Shown here piece after piece: positions 15,949 through 24,057 of a stretch of 27,562 nt of DNA. Under the pieces are notes generated by a model. That model was not told the DNA's origin and did no database searches. It saw nothing but the letters and a program-made list of their open reading frames with translations. A program made the translations under genes and the position numbers. Position 1 is the stretch's first letter. Each line of letters begins with the position of its first letter. Origin of the DNA: JBARRO01 sp049644265 (GTDB lineage Bacteria > Bacteroidota > Ignavibacteria > UBA10030); the NCBI GenBank assembly GCA_049644265.1, contig JBARRO010000113.1:1-27562 (forward strand), given 5' to 3'.

Positions 15949-17913
15949 ATGGTCCTGCGGACAGATAAGAACCATACTATTCTTGTCGAAGTTTTTTTCT
16001 TGTTGCTTTGCGGAGCAATACCGGCTCTGGTTTCACAGTTGAATCCCGGAAAGCCGACGGGAAGATATATCCACATCGAGAGTTTCCGTTATGGCAAGGA
16101 CCCTTCGACGATCCACTGCAATCGCGGCGACACGTTACATCTGACTTTTTCGTCCCGAGACGCCGGTCACTCGTTCTTCCTTCAGGACTTTGACATGGAT
16201 GTCAAGGTCAGCCCAAGCACCGGGCAAGTGCTCCAGTATCATGCAAGCGACCCTCAACTTCCTCCGGTCACAGAAGATACGGTCGTTTTTGTGGCCGAAC
16301 ACTCCGGGTTCACGAGATTCCTCGTTTCAAAGAGCATCTTCCGCTGTCACGTGTATTGCGGGCCCCTGCATGCGTTCGAACAGGGCAATCTTGTGATCGG
16401 GCCGAATACTCTTCTCAATGCGGGCTGGGGAGTTCTCTTCGGTCTCCTTGTTGTCGGAGTTTTCAGGGTCAAGTTGTCCTTCAACTCCGGAATCCCTCCT
16501 TTCAGTTTTCGTGAGAACGATGAGGGCAAGGATATATTCAAGAAGTTCCCGCGATTGAAGAACTTGATCAAGAAGAGTTGGTTTCAACCTGCACTCATGC
16601 TGCTTGGCGGAGTCATCCTGTATGTTGTTCTTCTGACGTCAATATTCGGCACCAAGGTCTCCGGCAGAAACCTTGGAGTTATGTTGGTCTGGGTCGTCTG
16701 GTTGTTTCTCCTGGTCTCTCTTCTCACGCCACTCGGCGGCAGGCTCTGGTGCACGATGTGCCCGTTACCCACCGTCGGTGAATTCCTGCAACGCCGCTCG
16801 ATTGCCACCGTAAGAATCGGTTCAACCAACGGCTACCGCAATCAGTTCTTCGGACTCAATCTTGACTGGCCGAAATGGCTTACGAATGGCTGGCCAAGAC
16901 TGATTGCATTTCTCATAGCCGGAACGTTATCGACCACGTTTGTTGCACAGCCCCGATCGACGGGATTTGCTATCCTGGCGTTCGTTGCCACGTCCACCGC
17001 GATGTCGCTTGTGTTCAAGCTTCGTTCCTTCTGTCAATTCATTTGCCCGATCAACACGTTTGTCGGTACGTATTCTCAGGTGGGCAATCTCGCCCTGAGA
17101 AAATCCGACCCCGAGGTCTGTAATAACTGCAAAGGAGATTTCTGCGAGAAAGGAAGCCATACGGGATGGCCGTGCCCGTACGATTTGAATGTGAGAGATA
17201 TAGACACGAATTTTGATTGCGGCCTGTGCACGGAATGCATCAGAAGCTGCGTCTACGATAATGTGACCATCAAATGGAGGCAATTCGGCAGCGAAGCAGC
17301 AATGAAAGACACGAGCCTGGGTTGGACCGCCATGGCGATGTTTGTCCTCGGGGTTGCGTATACAATTGTCTATCTTGGGCATTGGTCACGGCTACGGGAC
17401 TACATCAATGTTGTCGAGGAAGGCCATTGGAGACTCTTTGCCATCTATACCGTCGCCATTTGGTCCAGTGCGCTCCTGGTATTTCCCTCCCTGATGTATG
17501 CGGTCACAAGTTTGTCCAGGCGGCTTTCTGGCGCTTTTGAGCGCACGTTCGGGCTGATGATTGCTTCCTCCGGCGCATTACTGCCCCTCGGATTATTTGT
17601 ATGGATTGCATTCAGCCTGCAAATGCTTTTTGTTAACTTCACATTTGTCGAACAATCTCTCAACGACCCTTTTGGATGGGGGTGGAACATCTTTGGTCTT
17701 GCGGGAACTCCCTGGGTTCAAATTGCACCTCAATGGGTCCCCTGGCTTCAAGTGATCCTTGTCTTGACTGGATTCGGCTACAGCTTCAGAAATCTGTTCC
17801 GGATTTGGATCGACAAAACTCACGATCGCAGATTAGCGTTGAGAGGACTGCTGCCGATGGCATCGTTCCTTTCGATACTCACTGCAGCCCTCATCCAATT
17901 CTACGCAAACTAA
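15949..17913 (+). CDS. Membrane polyferredoxin with N-terminal CuA-like cupredoxin domain
   Basis: A 654-residue integral membrane redox protein. An N-terminal hydrophobic segment (~10-29) exports a cupredoxin domain (~38-150). Its ligands resemble the CuA site of cytochrome oxidase subunit II: H74 in AGHSFFL, then C133-x3-C137-G-x2-H141; the axial Met position is Glu144. Transmembrane helices (~155-175, 215-262, 315-358) follow, with NosR/NapH-type CTMCP (C268, C271) and CQFICP (C362, C366). Next come two [4Fe-4S] cysteine sets: C391/C394/C399/C409 and C424-x2-C427-x2-C430-x3-C434. Several more helices finish the protein. The layout suggests electron transfer between the quinone pool or cytoplasm and a periplasmic copper centre. 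The ribosome site is weak. No nos or nap genes are nearby. Confidence 0.8.
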   Translation: MVLRTDKNHTILVEVFFLLLCGAIPALVSQLNPGKPTGRYIHIESFRYGKDPSTIHCNRGDTLHLTFSSRDAGHSFFLQDFDMDVKVSPSTGQVLQYHASDPQLPPVTEDTVVFVAEHSGFTRFLVSKSIFRCHVYCGPLHAFEQGNLVIGPNTLLNAGWGVLFGLLVVGVFRVKLSFNSGIPPFSFRENDEGKDIFKKFPRLKNLIKKSWFQPALMLLGGVILYVVLLTSIFGTKVSGRNLGVMLVWVVWLFLLVSLLTPLGGRLWCTMCPLPTVGEFLQRRSIATVRIGSTNGYRNQFFGLNLDWPKWLTNGWPRLIAFLIAGTLSTTFVAQPRSTGFAILAFVATSTAMSLVFKLRSFCQFICPINTFVGTYSQVGNLALRKSDPEVCNNCKGDFCEKGSHTGWPCPYDLNVRDIDTNFDCGLCTECIRSCVYDNVTIKWRQFGSEAAMKDTSLGWTAMAMFVLGVAYTIVYLGHWSRLRDYINVVEEGHWRLFAIYTVAIWSSALLVFPSLMYAVTSLSRRLSGAFERTFGLMIASSGALLPLGLFVWIAFSLQMLFVNFTFVEQSLNDPFGWGWNIFGLAGTPWVQIAPQWVPWLQVILVLTGFGYSFRNLFRIWIDKTHDRRLALRGLLPMASFLSILTAALIQFYAN

Positions 17914-17972
17914 TGCTACTCCTGAAAAGGCATTTTACGATTCATTGGTAACAGTACTGGAATGCTTCGGTC

Positions 17973-19370
17973 ATGAAGGAAATAACAGGATTGAAAGAGC
18001 CAAGACGAGAACGCGAGCGAAGGAGTAAACGCAATTCCAGGATTATTCTTGCGGCCGCCATCACACTGATCCTCGGGCTTCCGTTGGGTTTTCTTCAGCT
18101 TGAGTCTTCAAAAACCGGTAAGACCTGGTCCCAAGTCATTGATCGGTTTCTCTCTCAAACCGCTGAAGGGGAACGGTCGGCTAACATCCCTCGGGGGAAG
18201 AAGATTGATTTCCTCATTCCCCAGAAAATCGGCGACCCATTCACCAAGCCCCCTATGATTTCCAATCTTCAGACAGTCGATCTCGACAAAGACGGCCTGC
18301 TTGATGTTATCGTGTGCGATGCGTTGAACAACGAGATTTCCTGGATTCGTCAATCTCCTGCAGGCATCTACACTGAACAAGTACTGGCAGACAGTCTCCT
18401 TGCCCCAAGTCATGTCCAGGCGATGGACTTTGACAAGGACGGTGACTTCGACCTGATGGTCTCCTTGCTCGGCATGGTCTTCCCGAGCAATGACAAACTT
18501 GGCTCCATTATCATCTTGGAGAACGATGGAACAATGCATTTCTCCAAACATGTCATTGTTAACGGAATTGCCCGCGCTTCCGACGTGAGAGCCGGCGATC
18601 TCAACGGAGACGGTTTGCTCGACCTCGTCGCCGTCGAATTCGGATACGACGATGGCGAAACCAGATGGATGGAGAACCTGGGAAACTGGCATTTTAGGAA
18701 CCACATCCTTCAATCTCTGTCGGGCGGCATAAACTGTGAGCTCGTGGACATTGACAAGGACGGCGATCTTGATATTATCACACTCATCAGTCAGGAATGG
18801 GAAGAGACATATCTCTTTACAAACAACGGAAAGGGTGGGTTCGAAGCCAAGTTGCTCTACGGTTCGACAAACGAGGATTTTGGATCAAGCAGCATTTCGC
18901 TTGCTGATCTTGATCAGGATGGAGATATCGACATCCTGTACACCAATGGTGATGCCTTCGACTATATTCCGCCGAGACCAAGGCCCTGGCATGGAGTGAA
19001 CTGGCTGGAGAACAAAGGGAATGACAACTTCGAATTCCATCGGATAGCCAACTTTGGCGGTGCTTACGGTGTCTGCGCTCTGGATGTTAATCATGACGGA
19101 CATCTTGATCTTGTTGCCGTGAGCGCATTCAATCTATGGGATCAACCGACCGCTCAGAGTATCATGTGGTTGGAAAATGACGGCAGGATGAATTTCACCC
19201 CGCACGATATTGCGAACAACCCTACACATATTCTGTGCTTATCCCTTGGTGATTTCAACAACGACGGTGACATCGATATCGTCACTGGAGGAATGCACGT
19301 CTATCCTCCTTACGACAGAATGGCCAGGGTAACGCTGTGGACAAACAACTGGCACAAGGTTGCGAACTGA
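17973..19370 (+). CDS. Membrane-anchored FG-GAP/VCBS repeat beta-propeller protein
   Basis: A 465-residue protein. A very basic N-terminus is followed by one membrane segment (~22-40: IILAAAITLILGLPLGF). The rest lies outside the cytoplasm and contains seven FG-GAP-type calcium loops of the D-x-D/N-x-D-G-x-x-D form: DLDKDGLLD, DFDKDGDFD, DLNGDGLLD, DIDKDGDLD, DLDQDGDID, DVNHDGHLD and DFNNDGDID. Seven loops imply a complete seven-bladed propeller, a scaffold for protein or glycan binding. Each blade also has the W-x-E-N type end (WMENLGN, WLENKGN, WLENDGR). It lies 59 nt after the polyferredoxin gene and 5 nt before the TPR gene, so the three probably act together. The ligand is unknown. Confidence 0.85.
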   Translation: MKEITGLKEPRRERERRSKRNSRIILAAAITLILGLPLGFLQLESSKTGKTWSQVIDRFLSQTAEGERSANIPRGKKIDFLIPQKIGDPFTKPPMISNLQTVDLDKDGLLDVIVCDALNNEISWIRQSPAGIYTEQVLADSLLAPSHVQAMDFDKDGDFDLMVSLLGMVFPSNDKLGSIIILENDGTMHFSKHVIVNGIARASDVRAGDLNGDGLLDLVAVEFGYDDGETRWMENLGNWHFRNHILQSLSGGINCELVDIDKDGDLDIITLISQEWEETYLFTNNGKGGFEAKLLYGSTNEDFGSSSISLADLDQDGDIDILYTNGDAFDYIPPRPRPWHGVNWLENKGNDNFEFHRIANFGGAYGVCALDVNHDGHLDLVAVSAFNLWDQPTAQSIMWLENDGRMNFTPHDIANNPTHILCLSLGDFNNDGDIDIVTGGMHVYPPYDRMARVTLWTNNWHKVAN

Positions 19371-19375
19371 ACCCC

Positions 19376-21247
19376 ATGTTCTCCCGCGATAGCGACCTCT
19401 CTCCATTTTCTGTCAGAAACAAGCTTGTCACCATTTCGCTTCTCGCACTGTTTTTAATTTTGACCACAGCGGTGGTCTTTTGGGTTCTCTCCCGACCATC
19501 GATGAGGCATGCCTCCACGGACATCCCGGATCTGCCCGACATGACCGGGCAGCCGAACGTCTTGGTTGAATATCTTCAGCGAATGAACCGGCAAGCGTCA
19601 GGCTCGCCTTCGTCGAGTGAGGCGATCGGCGCTTTGGCATTGGCATACCAATCGAATTTCTTTTATGACGAGGCAAGGGCATGCCTGAATCGGGCAACAG
19701 AGCTGAATACACGCGAATGGAGATGGATCTATTATTCAGCTCTTATCGACGGGGAGCTCGGAGATACAAAGGCCACCATCGAAAAACTCAACCGCGTTCT
19801 TGTGATAGACTCCGATGTTACCCATGCATGGTTCAGGTTGGGGAATTGTTATCTAAAGACAAATTCCTATCAGGAGGCCGAGAAAGCGTTCCAACGGGTG
19901 CTCACATTGAAGGAGTTTTTGCCTCAAAGAAGAGCCGGGGTCGGACTCTCCGATACCGGGGCATACCCCCTGAAAGCTTATGCGACCTATGGGCTGGCCC
20001 GCACGGAATTCCTGCAAAACAAATTGAAGGATGCAAGGGCTCTTTTGGAGAAACTCATAGAAGAGTATCCGACGTTCGGCTCTGCGTTTCGATTGCTCGG
20101 AGATGTATTAAAGAATTCCGGAGAGTATCAGAAAGGGGCCGAATGTGATCTCAGAGCGGGTGACTTTGAAAGCTATGTACCACCCGCGGATCCATTGGAA
20201 GATGAGATGATTTTATCCTCCCGCAATACTGCGTTCTTGATCAAACAGTTCGATATCTCCGCAAAGAGCAAGAGCTACGACTGGACCCTCGCTTTGATGA
20301 ATCGCCTGATTACACTCAACCCCAATGACGGGGAAATTCTGACGAAATGGATCAAGTTGGCTCTTGATATGCAGATGCTGCCTACTGTGGACTCGCTGTT
20401 GCCCTCCTTTTACGGGATATGCGGTTCCGACGAGATGAAGCTGATCGACATGGCGAAATATTTTGTTTACAGGGGCCACTTTGAACCTGCTGTGATGCTC
20501 TTGAGAAAGGCCATCCAACTGAACTCCAAATCGACGGATGCTCATCTTCTGTTCATAGACATCTTGGCAGAGTTCAAGCAGTACGAAATGGGAATCAGTT
20601 ACTGCAAAGAAATAATCTCGATGGCACCACAAAATGCAGACGTAAGGATGAAACTGGCAAGGCTGTATGTGGAGCAGGGCGACACTCGAGATGCAAGGAG
20701 TCAACTTGAGATTGCACAGAAATTGTCCCCCAATGATGAAGCACGATTCACGATGCTCGGCAAGATTGCCAGGAAGGAAGGATCCGTTGGACGTGCGTTG
20801 GAGTATTACCGCAAAGCCCTGAACACAAATCCTCGGAATGTCAACATTCAGCTGGAGGTGGGGAATTATCTGGTGGATTTGAGACGATGGTCCGAGGCGT
20901 TGAAATTATTCCAGAATTCCCTGGCAGCACTCCCCCACGACATCGATCTGAATGAACGGTATGCATGGACCCTTGCGGTTTGTCCAATCGGCGGTTTGCA
21001 TGATGGAGAAAAGGCGTTGAAATTGGCGAAAGTTCTAAGTCTAAGAAGAAAATATACCAAGGATCAAGAGATGCGATGCGGTATTACTTTGGCAGCGGCC
21101 TATGCGCGCACAGGGCAATTTGAACGAGCTGAGAAGGTTGTCAACCACTATATGGTCTTTGCGAAGACGACAAAGAAGAGTAGTTATCTGCACAGACTTG
21201 AAGCAATGGCAACATCCGTTAGAAACCGCAACCCGTACAGCCTGTGA
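19376..21247 (+). CDS. Membrane-anchored TPR-repeat protein
   Basis: A 623-residue protein with one N-terminal membrane helix (~16-38) and a long alpha-helical region of tetratricopeptide repeats (for example DEARACLNRATELNTREW, THAWFRLGNCYLKTNSYQEAEKAFQRVLTL, GRALEYYRKALNTNPRNVNIQLEVGNYLVDLRRWSEALKLF). TPR arrays bind partner proteins or peptides; here the array is probably periplasmic. The frame is open to a GTG at 19337, but that overlaps the FG-GAP gene; the ATG at 19376, 5 nt after the FG-GAP stop, is preferred. It ends the + strand run. No enzymatic motif is seen. A role as assembly or scaffold partner of the propeller protein is inference from the tight spacing. Confidence 0.85.
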   Translation: MFSRDSDLSPFSVRNKLVTISLLALFLILTTAVVFWVLSRPSMRHASTDIPDLPDMTGQPNVLVEYLQRMNRQASGSPSSSEAIGALALAYQSNFFYDEARACLNRATELNTREWRWIYYSALIDGELGDTKATIEKLNRVLVIDSDVTHAWFRLGNCYLKTNSYQEAEKAFQRVLTLKEFLPQRRAGVGLSDTGAYPLKAYATYGLARTEFLQNKLKDARALLEKLIEEYPTFGSAFRLLGDVLKNSGEYQKGAECDLRAGDFESYVPPADPLEDEMILSSRNTAFLIKQFDISAKSKSYDWTLALMNRLITLNPNDGEILTKWIKLALDMQMLPTVDSLLPSFYGICGSDEMKLIDMAKYFVYRGHFEPAVMLLRKAIQLNSKSTDAHLLFIDILAEFKQYEMGISYCKEIISMAPQNADVRMKLARLYVEQGDTRDARSQLEIAQKLSPNDEARFTMLGKIARKEGSVGRALEYYRKALNTNPRNVNIQLEVGNYLVDLRRWSEALKLFQNSLAALPHDIDLNERYAWTLAVCPIGGLHDGEKALKLAKVLSLRRKYTKDQEMRCGITLAAAYARTGQFERAEKVVNHYMVFAKTTKKSSYLHRLEAMATSVRNRNPYSL

Positions 21248-21361
21248 ATTCTCTCCGTTCCCAGCGTTTCATGAACAGCCGACAACCGCAGTGGGTGGCG
21301 GGGGCCAATGTTTAGTCTAGCCGGCTTGCCCTTATGAAATGGGTTTTTGAACTTGGGAACT

Positions 21362-21499
21362 GGTCGGGCTAGCCTAAGCCATCGAGGCTCGAACGGCTGG
21401 AAGCAATGCTGGTCATGAAAAGGAGTTGCAGGTTCAGGTCGGGGTTAGGAAAAAAAAGAGGCCGAATCTTTTCAGAATCGGCCTTTCGCGTAGCGGGGG
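21362..21499. repeat. Direct repeat copy 1 (intergenic, ends in hairpin core)
   Basis: This 138-nt stretch matches 27262-27377 in the same orientation. Shared blocks: GGTCGGG at the left edge; a 20-nt block (21374-21393) with one mismatch to the partner, containing the small hairpin AGCC/GGCT; a GGTTCARGTCGGG block (21431-21443); and a perfectly identical 41-nt core (21459-21499). Copy 1 has about 22 nt more than copy 2 in the middle. The two copies bracket the metal-handling island. No transposase or integrase is present, so it is a non-autonomous or recombinational element, or a dispersed terminator repeat. Confidence 0.7.
21449..21484 (-). terminator. Rho-independent terminator (within repeat copy 1)
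   Basis: Hairpin 21459-21484: arms AGGCCGA/TCGGCCT (7 bp), one A-A mismatch, then TC/GA, loop TTTTCA. On the - strand the stem is followed after two bases by a run of eight or more T, an excellent terminator for the outer-membrane gene ending at 21825, ~340 nt away. On the + strand only three T follow, so any termination of the TPR gene would be weaker. Confidence 0.65.
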
Positions 21500-21824
21500 T
21501 CCGCTCTTTAGCAAAGTCACAACTTTTCACAGAATCTTCGAAATGTCATTGGGGTAGGGCAATTGGGGAGAACGCTTGGACTTCTGGCGCTATTGCAGAG
21601 GTTTATTGTGTCTGAATCGAATTTTCTGTGGCTATTGTCTATTAACAGAATAAACGATTCTCTCTAACTCGAATGAATAAGAAATCGCCACACACTGATC
21701 ATAGCGCTATCTATTGAGATCTTTGAACTCACCAAATGAAGCCATCAATTGCCAATGTTCACCAACCATAGAAAACTGACAACTGAAGCGGAAATACTGA
21801 AACTACCAAGACTTACCATCGCCC
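21500..21824. other. Intergenic region without recognised gene
   Basis: About 325 nt between repeat copy 1 and the stop of the - strand outer-membrane gene. It is comparatively AT-rich and has no ORF with gene-like composition, no tRNA fold and no clear second terminator. It would form the 3' untranslated part of the - strand transcript if that transcript ends at the hairpin in copy 1. Confidence 0.5.
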
Positions 21825-22814
21825 TCAATCAAGTAAACCGATGTTTGCTGATATTCCGAATTGGATGTTAAAGGCTGCTGCTTGTTGAATTCCGTTGACC
21901 TTCTGGTAGACCGGAAGCTGGATGTAGCCGAGGACGGCGATCGCATCGTTGACTTCCAGGCTCAATCCCGGGCTCGTGTAGATCCACGTACCGCCTGTGT
22001 TTTCTCCGGGCTCGCCTGTCAGCCCGACGTCGGCATACCCCTGAAACTTTCCGTTCACCTGGAAGAGCAGTGTCGCTCTGTGGCTGAATTGATACGATGT
22101 GCCGGCATGGACAAGCAGGGTGTTGCCGAATCTCCATCCGTCTGTTCCGACACCCGTGAACTGATACGACACGCCCGCTGCAAGCGGTAACGAGCTGAAG
22201 TCGCCGGAGAGCGTCGGTACGCTTGCAATCGTCTGTCGGAAATGCAGTCCGACAATTCCATCGGTCGAACCTGAGCCGGGTTGGATGGAAACCTCCGCCG
22301 CCTCACCTTCCGCGTTCCTCACATCCGTCACTCCTGTGGCCAACTTAACGCCGGCGTGGATTCCCAGGTACGGATCGAACTCCGATTCCGGCAACAGGAT
22401 TGAATACTGAGCGCTTACGATCATGTCGCCAAGTCCGCTGAAGCTCCACGATTCCCACAGGTCCTCTCCCTGATGGTGATGGATGTGGCTGTGCTGACGC
22501 GAGACAAACGGAATGTCAAGTCCGAGCCCCAGCCGGTCGGAAAACCCGAGCTGCATCTGCACGATGCTCCTATCATTGATCGTCTGAACTTCGTCATGAT
22601 GATAGGGGATTGCTCCGACGAACGAACGCTGAGACCCGAGGTAAATCTGATCCTGGTTTATATATTCTCGCGTAAATCCGATTTGAAATAGCCCCGCATG
22701 AAGATAGCGATAGTTGTTGAGGGGGCACGATGCCGAGCCGCAATTCGATACCAGCATTTGCGGGATGAGTAGGATTATTAGAATTGAGAATTTGAAAAAG
22801 GCAGACCGATTCAT
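21825..22814 (-). CDS. Outer-membrane beta-barrel protein with His-rich loop
   Basis: A 329-residue protein with an N-terminal signal (~1-23), then CGSASC, and a long alternation of short amphipathic strands ending in FNIQFGISANIGLLD, typical of an outer-membrane barrel of the transporter/MetA-pathway type. A histidine cluster (H108, H110, H112-H114 in HSHIHHHQGEDLW), with YHHDE earlier, could bind zinc, copper or nickel at the cell surface. It has a very good Shine-Dalgarno on the - strand (AGGAGG, 22823-22828) 8 nt before the ATG. It lies downstream of the Cys-rich gene and is probably co-transcribed with it. Transport substrate is unknown; metal handling is inference from the His-rich loop and neighbours. 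Confidence 0.75.
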   Translation of the reverse strand: MNRSAFFKFSILIILLIPQMLVSNCGSASCPLNNYRYLHAGLFQIGFTREYINQDQIYLGSQRSFVGAIPYHHDEVQTINDRSIVQMQLGFSDRLGLGLDIPFVSRQHSHIHHHQGEDLWESWSFSGLGDMIVSAQYSILLPESEFDPYLGIHAGVKLATGVTDVRNAEGEAAEVSIQPGSGSTDGIVGLHFRQTIASVPTLSGDFSSLPLAAGVSYQFTGVGTDGWRFGNTLLVHAGTSYQFSHRATLLFQVNGKFQGYADVGLTGEPGENTGGTWIYTSPGLSLEVNDAIAVLGYIQLPVYQKVNGIQQAAAFNIQFGISANIGLLD

Positions 22815-22904
22815 ATGTTATTCCTCCTAGAATTTTAGAAAATGCGCACGTGCAGGTCCAGGAATTCCTGAACCTATGCTCTCAGATTAGTTGCGTATGA
22901 GGAT

Positions 22905-23303
22905 CTAGCAGGGAGGATGAAATATGCGGTCACACAGCTCGGAGGGTACGTCGCTCACGTTCTGTGAAGTGTAGAAGGTTGATCTTGCACAAGACACTGA
23001 TTCCGTGCGAATGGGAGACGAAAAGAAGTCCTTCTGGGCTATCACGACCGGAGAGTCCGTTCGGGAACTGCATCCGGATTGTTGGAACTTGCTGGCGACC
23101 CTTGACGGTTGCATTTTGGAATGGCAGACTGGATCCACGGGCTTGTGGCATCTCATCCCGGGAGATGCGTCACACTGTTCACCCACGGTGCAACGGCATG
23201 AGCATTGTTCCATTGAACCCGACGGTTGTGCGAGTTCAAACAACTCATCGCCTGAGCTTACAAGTAACGCAGTCAGAATGACAACTGAGAGTACTTTTTT
23301 CAA
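22905..23303 (-). CDS. Small secreted Cys-rich protein
   Basis: A 132-residue predicted exported protein of no recognised family. It starts at TTG with MKKVLSVVILTALLVSS as signal peptide. The mature part is cysteine-rich: CSCRC, EQC, MRC, PVC, GCSS, SCA, ELC and a C-terminal cysteine. This suggests disulfides or metal binding. The ribosome site is weak (AAGAA adjacent to the TTG) and the frame stays open about 36 nt upstream, so the start is not firm. It is transcribed away from the DUF2946-like/TonB genes across a 321-nt gap. A role in sensing or binding a metal is suggested by context only. Confidence 0.5.
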   Translation of the reverse strand: MKKVLSVVILTALLVSSGDELFELAQPSGSMEQCSCRCTVGEQCDASPGMRCHKPVDPVCHSKMQPSRVASKFQQSGCSSRTDSPVVIAQKDFFSSPIRTESVSCARSTFYTSQNVSDVPSELCDRIFHPPC

Positions 23304-23624
23304 TTCTTGAAGGTGATGATGGTGCTTTGTTCGAACAATTTAGCGCAAAGTGTCCATAAACTCAATTCACTGGAACAGTTTTGGGGGATTGGTCTTCAAA
23401 CCTCCACAGCGCTGTTATGAGAACTCCGACAGCGCCGGCGCAAAATGCGGATCCGCGCAGCATTCCCTCCATAGTGCATCAATACACCCTAAATCGCGAA
23501 AGTCGACGGAAATGTCCGGCTTTTTGTAATCGGACCCTCGATGATCCTGACCTACATCGGAAACTTACCCTTGCTTTCTGCTGTTAGGTTCTTATCTTAA
23601 GGAAGATTCCCACTATCGCCCCAA
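23304..23624. promoter_or_regulatory. Divergent intergenic region, likely two promoters
   Basis: The 321-nt gap separates the - strand Cys-rich/barrel genes from the + strand small protein/TonB genes, so promoters for both should lie here. It contains a perfect 12-nt palindrome at 23327-23338 and a short GCGCCGGCGC palindrome near 23444. No convincing -35/-10 pair or known Fur/Zur box is recognised by eye. Confidence 0.4.
23327..23338. promoter_or_regulatory. Candidate operator palindrome
   Basis: TTGTTCGAACAA is a perfect 12-nt inverted repeat located 24 nt upstream of the Cys-rich gene start, on the side facing the divergent operon. Its place fits a repressor site controlling a metal-responsive gene pair, but a palindrome of this length can occur by chance and it does not match a known consensus I can name. 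Confidence 0.25.
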
Positions 23625-23969
23625 ATGAGTCGATTACGCCAGATATTCAGCATTGCCCTCACGATGATCCTCCTCGTCGGACCCATCGCCTACGAGCTCG
23701 GGCACCGCGACTTCATTGAGGCAGGTTTTTCCCAACGCCAAGCCGTCAATCAACATAGCTGTGGTTCGAGAGAGATTCACAAGCCGCTGTCAGTTGTTCA
23801 TTCATGTATCCTCTGTCATAGGTTTGTCGATGCTTCGACCCGGGCTTCTCGCGTCAACATTGAACGGCCCACGACTTCCTATTCTTCTCTGAGTGTTCCG
23901 GAGAGCCCGCTCCACTCTGCACTAAGATCCTCTGTTTTCCAGGGACGCGCCCCTCCCTCGTTCTCGTAA
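23625..23969 (+). CDS. Small membrane/secreted CxxCH protein, DUF2946-like
   Basis: A 114-residue protein with an N-terminal hydrophobic segment (~6-24). It has a short cysteine motif HSCILCHR in the middle and the ending FQGRAPPS. The small size, CxxCH-like centre and R-x-P-P tail resemble small DUF2946-type proteins that accompany TonB-dependent metal (often copper or zinc) receptors. CILCH looks like a c-type heme or metal site (C-x2-C-H), but one heme in so short a protein is not assured. It precedes the TonB receptor by 88 nt. No strong Shine-Dalgarno is seen directly before the ATG. Confidence 0.5.
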   Translation: MSRLRQIFSIALTMILLVGPIAYELGHRDFIEAGFSQRQAVNQHSCGSREIHKPLSVVHSCILCHRFVDASTRASRVNIERPTTSYSSLSVPESPLHSALRSSVFQGRAPPSFS

Positions 23970-24057
23970 TCCTCCACTCGTTCAAAATCACTTAACAAGT
24001 TCCGCACGCGGGATTAATGCGCGCGTCTGGTCATTTGGTCAAACCGAAAGGAGTCGT

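Noticed and set aside
17973..19370. FG-GAP tandem motifs as a DNA repeat or CRISPR-like array
   Set aside because: The repetition is at protein level (seven DxDxDG loops at uneven spacing); the DNA repeats are not identical.
21406..21615. 69-residue + strand ORF across repeat copy 1
   Set aside because: Most of the peptide is a translation of the repeat hairpin; no start signal or family.
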